DNA of 46,851 bases from Burkholderiales bacterium. GTDB taxonomy: Bacteria > Pseudomonadota > Gammaproteobacteria > Burkholderiales > JABEVD01. Positions 7,544 to 16,563 of the stretch are shown here, in pieces. The stretch covers positions 1 through 46,851 of the forward strand of contig JAIELG010000037.1 of assembly GCA_019753155.1 (NCBI GenBank), read 5' to 3'. The first letter of the stretch is position 1. Every line of letters starts with the position of its first letter. The notes under the pieces are model-generated. The model worked only from the letters and a program-made list of their open reading frames with translations. It did not search any database and was not told where the DNA came from. The translations under genes and the position numbers were made by a program.

Positions 7544-10500
7544 TCACTCTTCATTGTGGATAACCAGAAGGTCTTGGCCTGCCGAGACCTGTCCGCCCGT
7601 GCGGCAATGCAACTGAATGATCTCTCCGTCACAGGGTGACGCCACGGGGAACTCCATCTTCATCGATTCGATGACAAGCAGCGTATCGCCCGCCTTGACC
7701 CTGTTGCCGACCTCGACCGGTATGGCCCATACACTGCCCGCCACAGGGGCTGCTATCGCGCGGCTACCCGGTGCGAGATCAAGTTCACTGTCCGTTCCAG
7801 CTTCAGCCACCGTATCGTCGGTAGCGTAGTCTGCCTGACCGTTCGCTTTCCACATCTCGCGCTCTGCGGCGAACGCGGCGCGTTGCGTATTGCGAAACGC
7901 AGTGATCTCGCTGTCGTTGGTGTGCAAATACTGGTTGTATTGCTTAAGGCTGAAGGTGGTCTCTTCGATTTCGAGCTGGAAACGTCCGGCCACAAAATCC
8001 TCGCGTATTTTGAGCAGCTCCTGCTCCGATACCGGATAAAAACGAATCTGGTCGAAAAAACGCAGCAGCCAGGGCTTGCCTTGTTCGAAGTCCGCCGTCT
8101 GTTTGTAGCGATTCCACATTTGCACTGTACGCCCGACAAACTGGTAGCCGCCGGGGCCTTCCATGCCGTACACGCACATATAGGCACCACCGATGCCGAC
8201 GGCATTCTCCGGCGTCCAGGTACGCGCAGGATTGTATTTGGTCGTGACCAGGCGATGCCGCGGATCAAGTGGCGTGGCTACAGGCGCGCCCAGATAGACA
8301 TCGCCCAGACCCAGAACCAGATAACTCGCATCGAACACGATGCGTTTCACCTGTTCGATATCGTCCAGACCGTTGATGCGGCGGATGAACTCGATGTTGC
8401 TCGGACACCAGGGAGCATCCTTGCGTACTGATTGCATGTATTTCCGGATCGCCATCTGTGTGGAGGGGTCGTCCCACGACAGGGGCAAATGCACGATGCG
8501 CGTCGGCACTTGCATGTCCTCGATGCTCGGCAATTGGTTTTCCGCTTCGATAAGCTGCTTAACCAATTGCTTGCGTGGCATCAGGCGGCTGTCAAAATGG
8601 ATCTGCAGCGAACGGATGCCCGGAGTCAGATCGAGAATGCCTTGCAGCTTGCCCTCATTCAGTGCCTGCTGCAGCCATTGCATCAGTGCATGCACACGGA
8701 AACGCAAATCGATATCGAGCACCAGCGGGCCGTATTCGATGAGCAAATTGCGGTCGCCGGATTGGCGATAGACCACTTGCACCTGCCCATCTCTGGCTGG
8801 AATGCTGTGAATGATGGGGCTACCCATCGTTTCGGCGGAGGGGAGCTCGCCCGGCCCATCCGGCAAGGCAAGCCCTGCGATGCTCTGGTCTTGCAGTTGT
8901 TCCAGATGATTGGCTTGCTCCAAAGTCATCCAGTAAAAACGCACTGTGTCGCCTGGGCGCAGTTGGCCCATCTTCCACAGTTCAGCATAGGCGATGGTCA
9001 CAGGACACACGAAGCCGCCCAGACTGGGGCCGTCCGGACCAAGGATGACCGGCATATCACCAGTGAAGTCCACCGCACCGATGGCATAGGCGTTGTCGTG
9101 GATGTTGGACGGATGCAACCCGGCCTCGCCGCCATCTTGCCTCGCCCATTGCGGCTTGGGGCCGATCAGGCGCACGCCGGTGCGGCTGGAATTGTAGTGC
9201 ACTTCCCATGCGGTGGTGAAAAAGGTCTGGATGTCGGATGGCGTAAAAAAATCCGGTGCGCCATGCGGACCGTACAACACGCCGATCTCCCATTGCTTGC
9301 CATATGAAGGGATCAGATTTGACGGTAGCGTCCGGTGTTTCCGGGGAGCGGATTCAACGCCGAGGTGCAACACATCGCCGGTGCGCAAGGTGCGCCCGCC
9401 GTGGCCACCGAACTGACCCAGCGTGAAAGTGGATTTGCTGCCAAGATAATCCGGTACATCGAAACCGCCTGCCACAGCCAAATAGGTGCGACAGCCCCCC
9501 CCTTGCACCGCGCCCAGCCGCAACACGCTGCCGGATTTCACCTCATGGCTGCACCAGAACTTCAGCGGCTTGCCGTCCAGCTCGGCCTCCATCGCTGCGC
9601 CGGTCAAGGCAATGACGGTATCGCAATTGAAGCGCAAGGTCGGACCCGATATGGTCAGTTCCAGCCCTGCCGCATTTTGGGCATTTCCAAGCAACTGGTT
9701 GCCCAGGCGGAAGGCCTGCGCATCCATCGGTCCGGATGGCGGCACGCCGATGTTCCAGTAACCCAGACGCCCCGGGAAGTCCTGTATCGTGCTTTGCACG
9801 CCGGGTTCCAGCACATCGATGGTGCTCGGTTTGTAATGGAAACCGTTCAGGTAGCGCGTGGTCTGTCGGCCTTCGACGAACACGCGGTCAGCCACGATCT
9901 GGCGCAGATATTCCAGGTTGGTCTCGATGCCGCCCACGCGGGTTAAAGCCAGTGCATCCCGCATTTTCTCCAAAGCCGCTTCCCGATTCATCGCCTTGAC
10001 GATGATCTTGGCGATCATCGGATCGTAGTAAGGGGGAATGTCGCTGCCGCGTTCCACCCAGGTTTCGTTGCGCGCATCGGCTGAAAATTCCACTCCAGTC
10101 AGAACGCCGCTGGAAGGCTGAAAATTCTTGTTCGGATCTTCCGCATACAGACGCACCTGTATCGAAGCGCCTTTGGGTTTGATCTGCACCGTATCGAGGG
10201 GGGGCAACTCGCCCGCAGCCTGCGACACCATCCATTCGACCAGATCGACACCGGTGACTTCTTCGGTGACACCGTGTTCGACTTGCAAACGCGTATTCAC
10301 TTCGAGGAAATAGAACTCGCCGCTTTGCGCATCGAACACGAATTCCACCGTTCCAGCCGATTGATACTGAACGGATTCGCCCAGCCGCACGGCGGTTTCC
10401 TGAAGACGCTTTCTGACTTCGGGTGTCAAATTCGGTGCGGGGGTCTCTTCTATCACTTTCTGGTTGCGGCGCTGCACCGAACAGTCGCGTTCGCCCAGCG

Positions 10501-11164
10501 CAATTACCTTGCCCTTGCCGTCGCCGAACAGTTGAACTTCGATATGACGCGCATGCTCGACGTACTTTTCCAGATAGATACCCGCATCCTTGAAGTTGGC
10601 TCGCGCCAGACGTTCTACGGATTGGAACGCCTCCTTCAGTTCGTCAGCGCTCCAGCACAGGCGCATGCCGATGCCGCCGCCGCCCGCCGTACTTTTGATC
10701 ATCACCGGATAACCGATGCGCGACGCTTCGGCATGCGCGTGACCGATATCACCCAGCAGTCCACTGCCAGGCAGCAGAGGCACACCGTTCTGTTCGGCAA
10801 TTTCGCGTGCGGTGTGCTTGAGTCCGAAGCGGCGCATTTGATCCGGTGTGGGGCCGATGAAAACCACCCCCGCTTCGGCGCACTGTTCGGCAAACGCGGC
10901 GTTCTCGGACAAAAAACCATAACCGGGATGGATGGCCTGGACACCTGTGCTGCGGGCGACATCCAGAATGCGCTCGCCGCGCAAATAACTTTCTGCTGCC
11001 GCAGCCGTTCCGATGCAAACTGCTTCGTCAGCCATCTGAACATGCAGCGAGCGAGCATCGGCCTCCGAATAAACCGCGATCGAGCGGATGCCCATCCGCT
11101 TCAGCGTTCGGATGATGCGGCAGGCAATTGCGCCGCGATTGGCGATCAATACTTTATTGAACAT
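7544..11164 (-). CDS. Biotin-dependent urea/guanidine carboxylase
   Basis: A 1206-residue single-chain carboxylase. Biotin carboxylase domain about 1-445 (ATP-grasp, [13 protein letters not shown]); KipA-like carboxyltransferase half about 470-770 (starting [20 protein letters not shown]); KipI-like half about 795-1010; biotinyl domain about 1135-1206 with biotin Lys 1169 in ESMKMEF. It carries out ATP- and bicarbonate-dependent N-carboxylation. Family annotation is urea carboxylase (EC 6.3.4.6). The guanidine-I riboswitch and the two DUF1989 partners indicate that guanidine is the physiological substrate, as shown for similar operons (Schneider and colleagues; Sinn and colleagues). No fused allophanate hydrolase domain: that activity is the next gene. 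Confidence 0.93.
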   Translation of the reverse strand: MFNKVLIANRGAIACRIIRTLKRMGIRSIAVYSEADARSLHVQMADEAVCIGTAAAAESYLRGERILDVARSTGVQAIHPGYGFLSENAAFAEQCAEAGVVFIGPTPDQMRRFGLKHTAREIAEQNGVPLLPGSGLLGDIGHAHAEASRIGYPVMIKSTAGGGGIGMRLCWSADELKEAFQSVERLARANFKDAGIYLEKYVEHARHIEVQLFGDGKGKVIALGERDCSVQRRNQKVIEETPAPNLTPEVRKRLQETAVRLGESVQYQSAGTVEFVFDAQSGEFYFLEVNTRLQVEHGVTEEVTGVDLVEWMVSQAAGELPPLDTVQIKPKGASIQVRLYAEDPNKNFQPSSGVLTGVEFSADARNETWVERGSDIPPYYDPMIAKIIVKAMNREAALEKMRDALALTRVGGIETNLEYLRQIVADRVFVEGRQTTRYLNGFHYKPSTIDVLEPGVQSTIQDFPGRLGYWNIGVPPSGPMDAQAFRLGNQLLGNAQNAAGLELTISGPTLRFNCDTVIALTGAAMEAELDGKPLKFWCSHEVKSGSVLRLGAVQGGGCRTYLAVAGGFDVPDYLGSKSTFTLGQFGGHGGRTLRTGDVLHLGVESAPRKHRTLPSNLIPSYGKQWEIGVLYGPHGAPDFFTPSDIQTFFTTAWEVHYNSSRTGVRLIGPKPQWARQDGGEAGLHPSNIHDNAYAIGAVDFTGDMPVILGPDGPSLGGFVCPVTIAYAELWKMGQLRPGDTVRFYWMTLEQANHLEQLQDQSIAGLALPDGPGELPSAETMGSPIIHSIPARDGQVQVVYRQSGDRNLLIEYGPLVLDIDLRFRVHALMQWLQQALNEGKLQGILDLTPGIRSLQIHFDSRLMPRKQLVKQLIEAENQLPSIEDMQVPTRIVHLPLSWDDPSTQMAIRKYMQSVRKDAPWCPSNIEFIRRINGLDDIEQVKRIVFDASYLVLGLGDVYLGAPVATPLDPRHRLVTTKYNPARTWTPENAVGIGGAYMCVYGMEGPGGYQFVGRTVQMWNRYKQTADFEQGKPWLLRFFDQIRFYPVSEQELLKIREDFVAGRFQLEIEETTFSLKQYNQYLHTNDSEITAFRNTQRAAFAAEREMWKANGQADYATDDTVAEAGTDSELDLAPGSRAIAAPVAGSVWAIPVEVGNRVKAGDTLLVIESMKMEFPVASPCDGEIIQLHCRTGGQVSAGQDLLVIHNEE

Positions 11165-11237
11165 GGCTTACCTAAATAGCAGGTCGTCCTGCATCGTTTT
11201 TAGGCATCCGGTCGTCCGGATGCCGACAAATGGTTTT

Positions 11238-11888
11238 TTAATGACTGGTTTCGTCCCAGATCAACAGCCTCACCGGCGTCGGGTTATAGGCGTTGCAGGG
11301 ATTGTTCAGCTGAGGGCAATTGGATATCAGCACGAGCACATCTATCTCGGCGCGCATCTCCACATACTTGCCGGGAGCAGAGATGCCGTCGGCGAATGTC
11401 AGCTCACCCTGCGGCGTCACCGGCACATTCATGAAGAAATTGACGTTGCTCGTCAGATCGCGCTTGTCCATGCCGCAGCCGCAATGACCGAGGGCATGCA
11501 AAAAACTGTCACGGCAGCTGTGCATGTATTTCTTGTCGATGGCATAACGCACGGAGTTGCTTTCCGCCGCGCAGGCACCGCCCAGCGTATCGTGCCGACC
11601 GCAGGTGTCGGCGACGATGGTCATGAGCACATTGCCTTCGGTGGACAGCAGGCGCGTACCGGCAGTCAGATACAGATTGCCCTGTTCGCGGATGGTGTCC
11701 ACAGCGCTGTAACGTTCTTCCGGGCTGTGCGCGTTATAGAACAGGGTATCCACTGCCTGATTGCCTTCCAGATCGAGGATGCGAAATACCTGTCCGCGCT
11801 TTACTTCATGCAGCCAGGATTCACCGGCTGGCAAGATGAAGTCGTAACTTGCCTGTTGCGGCGTCAATTTACTTTCAACGATGGCCAT
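11238..11888 (-). CDS. DUF1989 protein, putative carboxyguanidine deiminase subunit
   Basis: A 216-residue DUF1989 protein, formerly urea carboxylase-associated protein. In guanidine operons two such proteins together form carboxyguanidine deiminase (CgdAB), which turns carboxyguanidine into allophanate and ammonia. Conserved pieces include the Cys/His-containing [14 protein letters not shown] near the middle and the [20 protein letters not shown] stretch after it. ATG 11888 has AGGAG 5 bases upstream. It lies 14 bases after the paralogous gene and 73 bases before the carboxylase. I cannot say which of the two paralogues corresponds to CgdA or CgdB. Confidence 0.88.
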   Translation of the reverse strand: MAIVESKLTPQQASYDFILPAGESWLHEVKRGQVFRILDLEGNQAVDTLFYNAHSPEERYSAVDTIREQGNLYLTAGTRLLSTEGNVLMTIVADTCGRHDTLGGACAAESNSVRYAIDKKYMHSCRDSFLHALGHCGCGMDKRDLTSNVNFFMNVPVTPQGELTFADGISAPGKYVEMRAEIDVLVLISNCPQLNNPCNAYNPTPVRLLIWDETSH

Positions 11889-11902
11889 GATCGCTCCTAT
11901 GC

Positions 11903-12631
11903 TTATCGAAACAGCAATTCAGTGTTGTAGAAACCGCGCCTGTTCTCCGGACGGAAATTGCGGCAGTAGTCATTTTCCTGTGCGGTGCCGCAATGCCAGG
12001 CTTGCAGATGGACGGGCTTGGGTTCGTACTCCGGGTTGGGGTCCAGAGGATGCTGGCATGCCGAGATGACAACCAGCACATTCATTTCAAAGCGAAGATC
12101 GACGAAGTCACCGGCCCTGGAATGCCGGCTTGCAAAGCTTAAGTTGCCTGCTTCGTCCACGCTGACCTTGCTGAAGAAATTCACGTTGGGCACGATGTCG
12201 CGCTTGCCCAAACCCCACTTGCCGAGTTCGATAAGAAAACTGTCGCGCGCATTGCGGTGCATGGCGTTGCGATGCTGCTGGTATTCGGCCTTGCCGTATT
12301 TCTTCTCCACCAGCGCCGCGTTGCTCATGCCGCAGATCGTATCGTGCCAGCCGCAAGTGTCTTCCATGATGGATGCCAACACGCGCCCCATGTCCGAATA
12401 GCATACGAAGCCTTTGGTGAGATGCGCGGTATGTTGCGCTTTCAGCGTGTCGGCCATGCAGTAGCGTTCCAGTTTTTCTTCCTGGTTATAGAACAGCGCG
12501 GACAGATTCGCCCCGCCTTCCACATCGGTGATGCGCAGTGCGGTTCCTCGCTTCATCAAAAACGACCAATGGGCGCTTCCTGGAATGGTTTCTTCCCACA
12601 GGATGTTTTGCGTGAGTATGGGCTTGGTCAT
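11903..12631 (-). CDS. DUF1989 protein, putative carboxyguanidine deiminase subunit (paralogue)
   Basis: A 242-residue DUF1989 protein, the second paralogue of the pair. It keeps the family elements [15 protein letters not shown] and [16 protein letters not shown] that align with the neighbour. First gene after the guanidine riboswitch. I start it at ATG 12631 ([18 protein letters not shown]), the position where family homology begins; the frame stays open upstream to 12787 but that part overlaps the riboswitch terminator and has no family resemblance. The ribosome site before 12631 is weak. Expected to act as a hetero-complex with the 11238-11888 product. Confidence 0.88.
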   Translation of the reverse strand: MTKPILTQNILWEETIPGSAHWSFLMKRGTALRITDVEGGANLSALFYNQEEKLERYCMADTLKAQHTAHLTKGFVCYSDMGRVLASIMEDTCGWHDTICGMSNAALVEKKYGKAEYQQHRNAMHRNARDSFLIELGKWGLGKRDIVPNVNFFSKVSVDEAGNLSFASRHSRAGDFVDLRFEMNVLVVISACQHPLDPNPEYEPKPVHLQAWHCGTAQENDYCRNFRPENRRGFYNTELLFR

Positions 12632-12742
12632 GGCGTCTCGCTTTTTGCTGGATGAATATCGATGCAAGCGGAATGTCCTGCAAAGCTTGAGCGAGTTGAC
12701 CGACCTGTTGGATGCTGTAGAAATGACATTGGCGCGACTCCT

Positions 12743-12798
12743 GAAATAAAAATAGCCCGGGAGGGTGCCAATGAAACTTGGACACATCCTCCCGGGCT
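12743..12798 (-). terminator. Riboswitch-controlled intrinsic terminator
   Basis: On the minus-strand transcript an 11-bp perfect GC-rich stem (AGCCCGGGAGG / CCTCCCGGGCT) is followed by UAUUUUUAUUU. The 5' arm of the terminator is the conserved 3' end of the ykkC aptamer. When guanidine holds the aptamer folded, the arm is unavailable and transcription continues: an ON switch. Confidence 0.9.
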
Positions 12799-12888
12799 TT
12801 TATCCCTCCGTGGAGCCTTGCTATCGGCAAGGCCGAGAACTCTCGGACCAGACACCATCGTTTTCGATCGATGGCCGGAACCCTAGTT
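12786..12888 (-). ncRNA. Guanidine-I (ykkC) riboswitch aptamer
   Basis: Read on the minus strand, the conserved blocks of the guanidine-I riboswitch appear in order: CTAGGGTTCCGG (12886-12875), a short variable hairpin, CTGGTCCGAGAG, a second variable hairpin, then ACGGAGGGATAAAAGCCCGGG and AGG at the 3' end. The match to the conserved core is essentially complete. It senses free guanidinium and here controls the carboxylase operon through the overlapping terminator. Aptamer ends are approximate. Confidence 0.93.
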
Positions 12889-12935
12889 CTTCTACAAGTG
12901 GCCAGTCTGCTAGACCGGCACCCTTGGTTGAATTG

Positions 12936-12953
12936 TAGCAGCTATCGTGCCAA
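12936..12953 (-). promoter_or_regulatory. Sigma-54-type promoter for the guanidine operon
   Basis: Minus-strand TGGCAC-GATAG-CTGCT: a perfect -24 box and a -12 box with one mismatch from TTGCW. GG (12951/12950) and GC (12939/12938) are 12 bases apart. Transcription would start near 12926, about 40 bases before the first conserved aptamer block. A sigma-70 reading (TTGGCA...TACAAT) fails because the spacer is only 10 bases. Confidence 0.7.
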
Positions 12954-12962
12954 GGTGCCGAA

Positions 12963-13180
12963 TTATTGTTTATCCTGAGTAACGACGTACGCGAATATCG
13001 CATTTACGCCAGATGCGCACTTGTAATGTGCCTGCATGCACCATAATCGAGCGCGGTCCAGATTCGCGAAATATTTGGCCATGTCTTTCCGTTTCAGCTG
13101 CTTGCGTACTGCCACCTTGCCGCGCTCATCCACGCCATGAATCTGAAACACTTCCACCTTTAAGCCTGTCAAAGCCAGTA
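12963..13180 (-). pseudogene. Degraded IS110-family transposase fragment
   Basis: The minus-strand translation contains VFQIHGVDERGKVAVRKQLK and then KDMAKYFANL, which resembles the N-terminal DEDD domain of IS110-family transposases (usual form: VFQ-HGVD-G-V--R--L-R-----FF--LP). The preceding catalytic region is absent and the following ME-C--AHYWA block appears only after a frame change (GACRHITSAHLA in the next frame). No full element, inverted repeats or second half was found. This is a relic; the NtrC-like sites of the guanidine operon lie inside it. Confidence 0.6.
13017..13052. promoter_or_regulatory. Two tandem NtrC-like enhancer sites
   Basis: GCAC-TTGTAAT-GTGC (13017-13031) matches the NtrC palindrome GCAC-N7-GTGC exactly. 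GCAC-CATAATC-GAGC (13038-13052) matches at 7 of 8 positions. The two begin 21 bases apart, two helical turns, and lie about 65-100 bases upstream of the sigma-54 -24 box, a normal enhancer position. Protein identity is inferred. Confidence 0.55.
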
Positions 13181-13485
13181 GCCGACCATCAGCAATTGGC
13201 ACGAATCTGCCATTGGTAAAATGCAGGCGCGGTTTCGAATCCGGCGGATTTTGCCGTTTTTTTCCAGTGGCCATTCCTTCCCGGACCTTCCAATATGCAC
13301 GCATGGCAGTACATACGGGAGTCATCCATGCTGCGTGGCACATCCATTTCCGCCCCCGGCGTAATCTTCCGGACTTTCCGATAACCAACTAACCCGATCG
13401 GGTTGGATCGCAAGGCGCATTTTGATGTTAATCTATTGTTTGATTGCGGAAGACCCGCATTGAATACACCTGAACGAGGCTGGAA
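13181..13485. other. Intergenic stretch, no gene recognised
   Basis: Open frames here give no familiar protein. A weak sigma-70-like pair (TTGGAT, 17 bases, TGTTAA, near 13404-13432) could serve the downstream trpD2-like gene. The part up to about 13380 may be further IS relic that I cannot recognise. Confidence 0.35.
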
Positions 13486-14481
13486 ATGACTATGGAGCAT
13501 CCATTCGCGCAATACATCAAAACGCTCGGCAAGGGCAGGCACGGTTCGCGCGCGCTTACCCAAAGCGAAGCGTATGAGGCCATGAAAATGATACTGGCAG
13601 AGGAGGTCGAGCCCATCCAGCTCGGCGCCTTCCTCATGCTCCTGCGGGTGAAGGAGGAAACTTCGGAAGAGCTGGCGGGTTTCGTCAGGGCGGCAAGGGA
13701 AGCCGTTCCCATGCCTGACGAAACGCCGAAAGTCGATCTGGACTGGTCCTGTTATGCGGGAAAGCGCAGACAGCTTCCCTGGTATATCCTGTCAGCGCTG
13801 CTCCTTGCCAGCCGAGGCATTTCCGTCATGATGCATGGCACAAGCTCGGGCGCCGACAGGGTGCATGCGCCAGATGCTCTGAAAGCCTTGGGGATCACGC
13901 AGTCGGCTTCGATCCTGGACGCATTCGCTCGGGTGAAGGAGGAAAAATTCGCGTTTCTTGGCTTCGAGACATTGAACCCGAAACTGAAGCAGATCATGGA
14001 CCTCAGGCCCCTTTTCGGATTGCGTACCCCCGTTCACACGATCGCAAGGATGTTGAACCCATCCTCTGCATCCCTTTCGATCCAGGGCATTTTTCATCCA
14101 GGCTATCTCGAATCCCACCAGGGGGCAGGGCTGATCCTGGGCGAGAATATCGTCGTCCTCAAAGGAGAGGGGGGGGAAGCCGAGCGCAATCCCGATCTTC
14201 CCTGCAAGGCGAAATCCGTTCTAGACGGACAACTCTTCGAGGAGGAATGGCCGGCGCTTTTTGCCGCGCGCCATGTGAAGAATGAGGAAATGGATGTCTC
14301 TCGTCTTTCCGGGCTCTGGTTCGGGGATATCGAGGACGAGTTCGGAATGATGAGCGTCATAGGAACCGCGGCGATCGTGCTGAAGGCGCTCAGGCGGCTC
14401 GAAACGATAGCGGAAGCCGAAAGATGGACTCGTGAATACTGGGAGAACAGGGACAAGTCTTTCGTCGAAAGGCTCGCCTGA
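13486..14481 (+). CDS. TrpD2/YbiB-like glycosyltransferase-fold protein
   Basis: A 331-residue protein with the anthranilate phosphoribosyltransferase fold: small N-terminal helical domain (about 1-75) and an alpha/beta domain. The phosphoribosyl-binding glycine loop of true TrpD is not kept; instead it reads MHGTSSGADRVHAPDAL near residue 122, as in the TrpD2/YbiB group, whose members bind nucleic acid and have no known TrpD activity. ATG 13486 has GAGG 6 bases upstream. The stop overlaps the cysG start (TGATG), so the two are translationally coupled. A role in tryptophan synthesis is unlikely. Confidence 0.82.
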   Translation: MTMEHPFAQYIKTLGKGRHGSRALTQSEAYEAMKMILAEEVEPIQLGAFLMLLRVKEETSEELAGFVRAAREAVPMPDETPKVDLDWSCYAGKRRQLPWYILSALLLASRGISVMMHGTSSGADRVHAPDALKALGITQSASILDAFARVKEEKFAFLGFETLNPKLKQIMDLRPLFGLRTPVHTIARMLNPSSASLSIQGIFHPGYLESHQGAGLILGENIVVLKGEGGEAERNPDLPCKAKSVLDGQLFEEEWPALFAARHVKNEEMDVSRLSGLWFGDIEDEFGMMSVIGTAAIVLKALRRLETIAEAERWTREYWENRDKSFVERLA

Positions 14482-15845
14482 TGGATTTTTTCCCAGTTTT
14501 CCTGAATCTGAAGGGCAAGCATTGCCTGGTCGTCGGTGGCGGGGAAGTCGCGCTCAGAAAGGCATCCATCCTGCTTCAGTCCGGCGCGATCGTCAAGGTG
14601 GCATCCCCTGAGCTTTGCGAGGGATTTTCCGGGATCGAGCATCTTGCCGAGCATTTTTCGGACTGCCAACTCGACGGCATGACGCTCGCGATCGCGGCGA
14701 CCGACGATGCCGAAGTCAACAGGCAAGTGTCGGAAGCGGCAAAGGCGCGCAATATCCCGGTCAATGTCGTTGATAATCCGGCGCTTTGCAGCTTCGTCAT
14801 GCCCTCCATACTCGACCGCTCGCCGTTAATCGTCGCCTTTTCGACGGGAGGCGCATCCCCTGTTCTGGCAAGGCTCCTGCGCGCACGCTTCGAATCCATG
14901 ATCCCGGAAGGGTACGGCAGGCTGGCCGCATTCGCTTCCCGCTTTCGCGACAGGGTCAAGGCCAGGATCACGAAGCCCTCCGATAGAAGAATATTCTGGG
15001 AGGATATTTTCGAAGGCAGAGTGGCCGAGAAGGCGCTCATGGGAGACGAGAAAAATGCCGAGGCACTGCTCGAAGAGCGCATCGAAAAGGGCGTGATGCA
15101 TCAGGGAGAAGTCTATCTCGTGGGCGCAGGTCCGGGGGATCCCGATCTTCTGACTTTCAGGGCATTGAGGCTCATGCACAAGGCCGATGTGGTGCTCTAC
15201 GACAACCTGGTATCGAAGCCGGTTCTGGAGATGACAAGGCGCGATGCGCGGCGGATCTATGTCGGGAAGAAAAAGAGCGATCATGCGATGCCCCAGGAGG
15301 AAATCAACGAACTCCTGGTGAGACTCGCCCAGGATGGCAAGCGCGTGCTGAGGCTGAAAGGCGGAGATCCTTTCATATTTGGACGGGGAGGGGAGGAAAT
15401 CGAGACGCTTTCGAGCCACGGGATTGCCTTCCAGGTCGTACCCGGCATCACGGCGGCCTCAGGCGTGTCGAGCTACGCGGGCATCCCGCTCACCCATCGC
15501 GATCATGCGCAATCCTGCGTGTTCGTCACGGGACATCTGAAAGACGGCAGCATGGATCTCGACTGGGAAATGCTGGCAAGACCCAGGCAGACCATCGTGG
15601 TGTACATGGGACTCACCGGAATCGAAGTGCTTTGCTCGAAACTCGTCGAACACGGTCTTGCCGCTTCCACGCCTGCCGCAGTGATTCAGCAGGGCACGAC
15701 GAGGAACCAGAAGGTGCTTACGGGTACACTCGCCGATCTTGCCCAAATCGCGAGAAGGGCGAAACTGACTCCGCCCACACTGATTATCGTGGGGGGAGTG
15801 GTGAGCCTCAGGGAAAAACTCTCGTGGTTCGAACCCAATGGATAA
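14481..15845 (+). CDS. cysG: Siroheme synthase (trifunctional)
   Basis: Makes siroheme for sulfite/nitrite reductases from uroporphyrinogen III. The 454 residues carry the NAD-dependent precorrin-2 dehydrogenase/ferrochelatase half (about 1-200; [15 protein letters not shown] binding loop near residue 15) and the SAM-dependent uroporphyrinogen methyltransferase half (from about 212; [17 protein letters not shown], then [17 protein letters not shown]). Full length for the fused type. Start overlaps the upstream stop by one base and its end overlaps rluF by 8 bases, so the three genes form one operon. Confidence 0.95.
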   Translation: MDFFPVFLNLKGKHCLVVGGGEVALRKASILLQSGAIVKVASPELCEGFSGIEHLAEHFSDCQLDGMTLAIAATDDAEVNRQVSEAAKARNIPVNVVDNPALCSFVMPSILDRSPLIVAFSTGGASPVLARLLRARFESMIPEGYGRLAAFASRFRDRVKARITKPSDRRIFWEDIFEGRVAEKALMGDEKNAEALLEERIEKGVMHQGEVYLVGAGPGDPDLLTFRALRLMHKADVVLYDNLVSKPVLEMTRRDARRIYVGKKKSDHAMPQEEINELLVRLAQDGKRVLRLKGGDPFIFGRGGEEIETLSSHGIAFQVVPGITAASGVSSYAGIPLTHRDHAQSCVFVTGHLKDGSMDLDWEMLARPRQTIVVYMGLTGIEVLCSKLVEHGLAASTPAAVIQQGTTRNQKVLTGTLADLAQIARRAKLTPPTLIIVGGVVSLREKLSWFEPNG

Positions 15846-16563
15846 AGTCAGGCTGTCCAAGGTGATGTCGGAGAAGGGGATATGCTCCCGGCGCGAAGCG
15901 GATTATTTCATCTCCAGGGGATGGGTTTTTGTCGACGGGCTGAAGGTGGCGGAACTCGGAACGAAGATCGATCCTTCGCAGAAAATAGAACTTTCGAAGG
16001 AGGCGAGGCGGAATCCTCCCGTGACCATTCTGATCAACAAGCCCGTCGGCTATGTTTCGGCACAGCCGGAGAAGGGCTACAAGGCTGCGGTCTCCCTGAT
16101 CGATGCCGCGTCGAGGTTTTCGGGGGATACGGCGAATCTCAAATTTTCCCAGGAGCAGTTGAAAGGGCTGGCGCCTGCCGGTCGTCTGGATATCGATTCC
16201 ACGGGGCTGCTCGTGCTCACCCAGGATGGCAGGATTGCGAAGCTGCTGATAGGGGAAGCCTCCGACATCGAAAAGGAATACCTCGTCAGGGTGGAAGGGA
16301 AGCTGGACGACAAGGGCCTGCGTTTGCTCAACCACGGTCTTTCGCTCGATGGTTCGGCGTTGAAGCCGGCAAGGGTTTCATGGCAGAACGAGGATCAGTT
16401 GAGGTTCATTCTGAAGGAAGGCAAGAAGCGCCAGATCAGGAGGATGTGCGAACTCGTCGGGCTGAAGGTGGTGGGGCTCAAACGCGTCAGGATAGGCAGA
16501 GTCAGGCTGGGCGATCTTCCGGCAGGCAAATGGCGCTATCTGGTGGAGGGCGAGGGCTTCTGA
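15838..16563 (+). CDS. rluF: Pseudouridine synthase, RluF/RsuA type
   Basis: A 241-residue RNA pseudouridine synthase: S4 RNA-binding domain (about 3-50, [20 protein letters not shown]) followed by the RsuA-family catalytic domain with the active Asp in [15 protein letters not shown] near residue 121 and the family motif [25 protein letters not shown]. This arrangement fits RluF (23S rRNA U2604) best; RluB/RluE-like specificity cannot be excluded. Overlaps cysG by 8 bases and ends one base before the convergent EAL gene. Confidence 0.85.
   Translation: MDKVRLSKVMSEKGICSRREADYFISRGWVFVDGLKVAELGTKIDPSQKIELSKEARRNPPVTILINKPVGYVSAQPEKGYKAAVSLIDAASRFSGDTANLKFSQEQLKGLAPAGRLDIDSTGLLVLTQDGRIAKLLIGEASDIEKEYLVRVEGKLDDKGLRLLNHGLSLDGSALKPARVSWQNEDQLRFILKEGKKRQIRRMCELVGLKVVGLKRVRIGRVRLGDLPAGKWRYLVEGEGF

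Noticed and set aside
11903-12787. Longer start for the first DUF1989 gene, up to 12787
   Set aside because: The extension overlaps the riboswitch terminator and has no family likeness.
12926-12953. Sigma-70 promoter TTGGCA...TACAAT upstream of the riboswitch
   Set aside because: The spacer is only 10 bases; the same bases fit a sigma-54 promoter with exact spacing.
12963-13388. A 141-codon open frame as an intact gene
   Set aside because: Only the downstream half resembles anything (IS110 fragment), the family motif breaks across frames, and there is no credible start or ribosome site.
13486-14481. Anthranilate phosphoribosyltransferase (trpD)
   Set aside because: The glycine-rich phosphoribosyl loop is replaced and there are no trp genes nearby; TrpD2/YbiB fits better.
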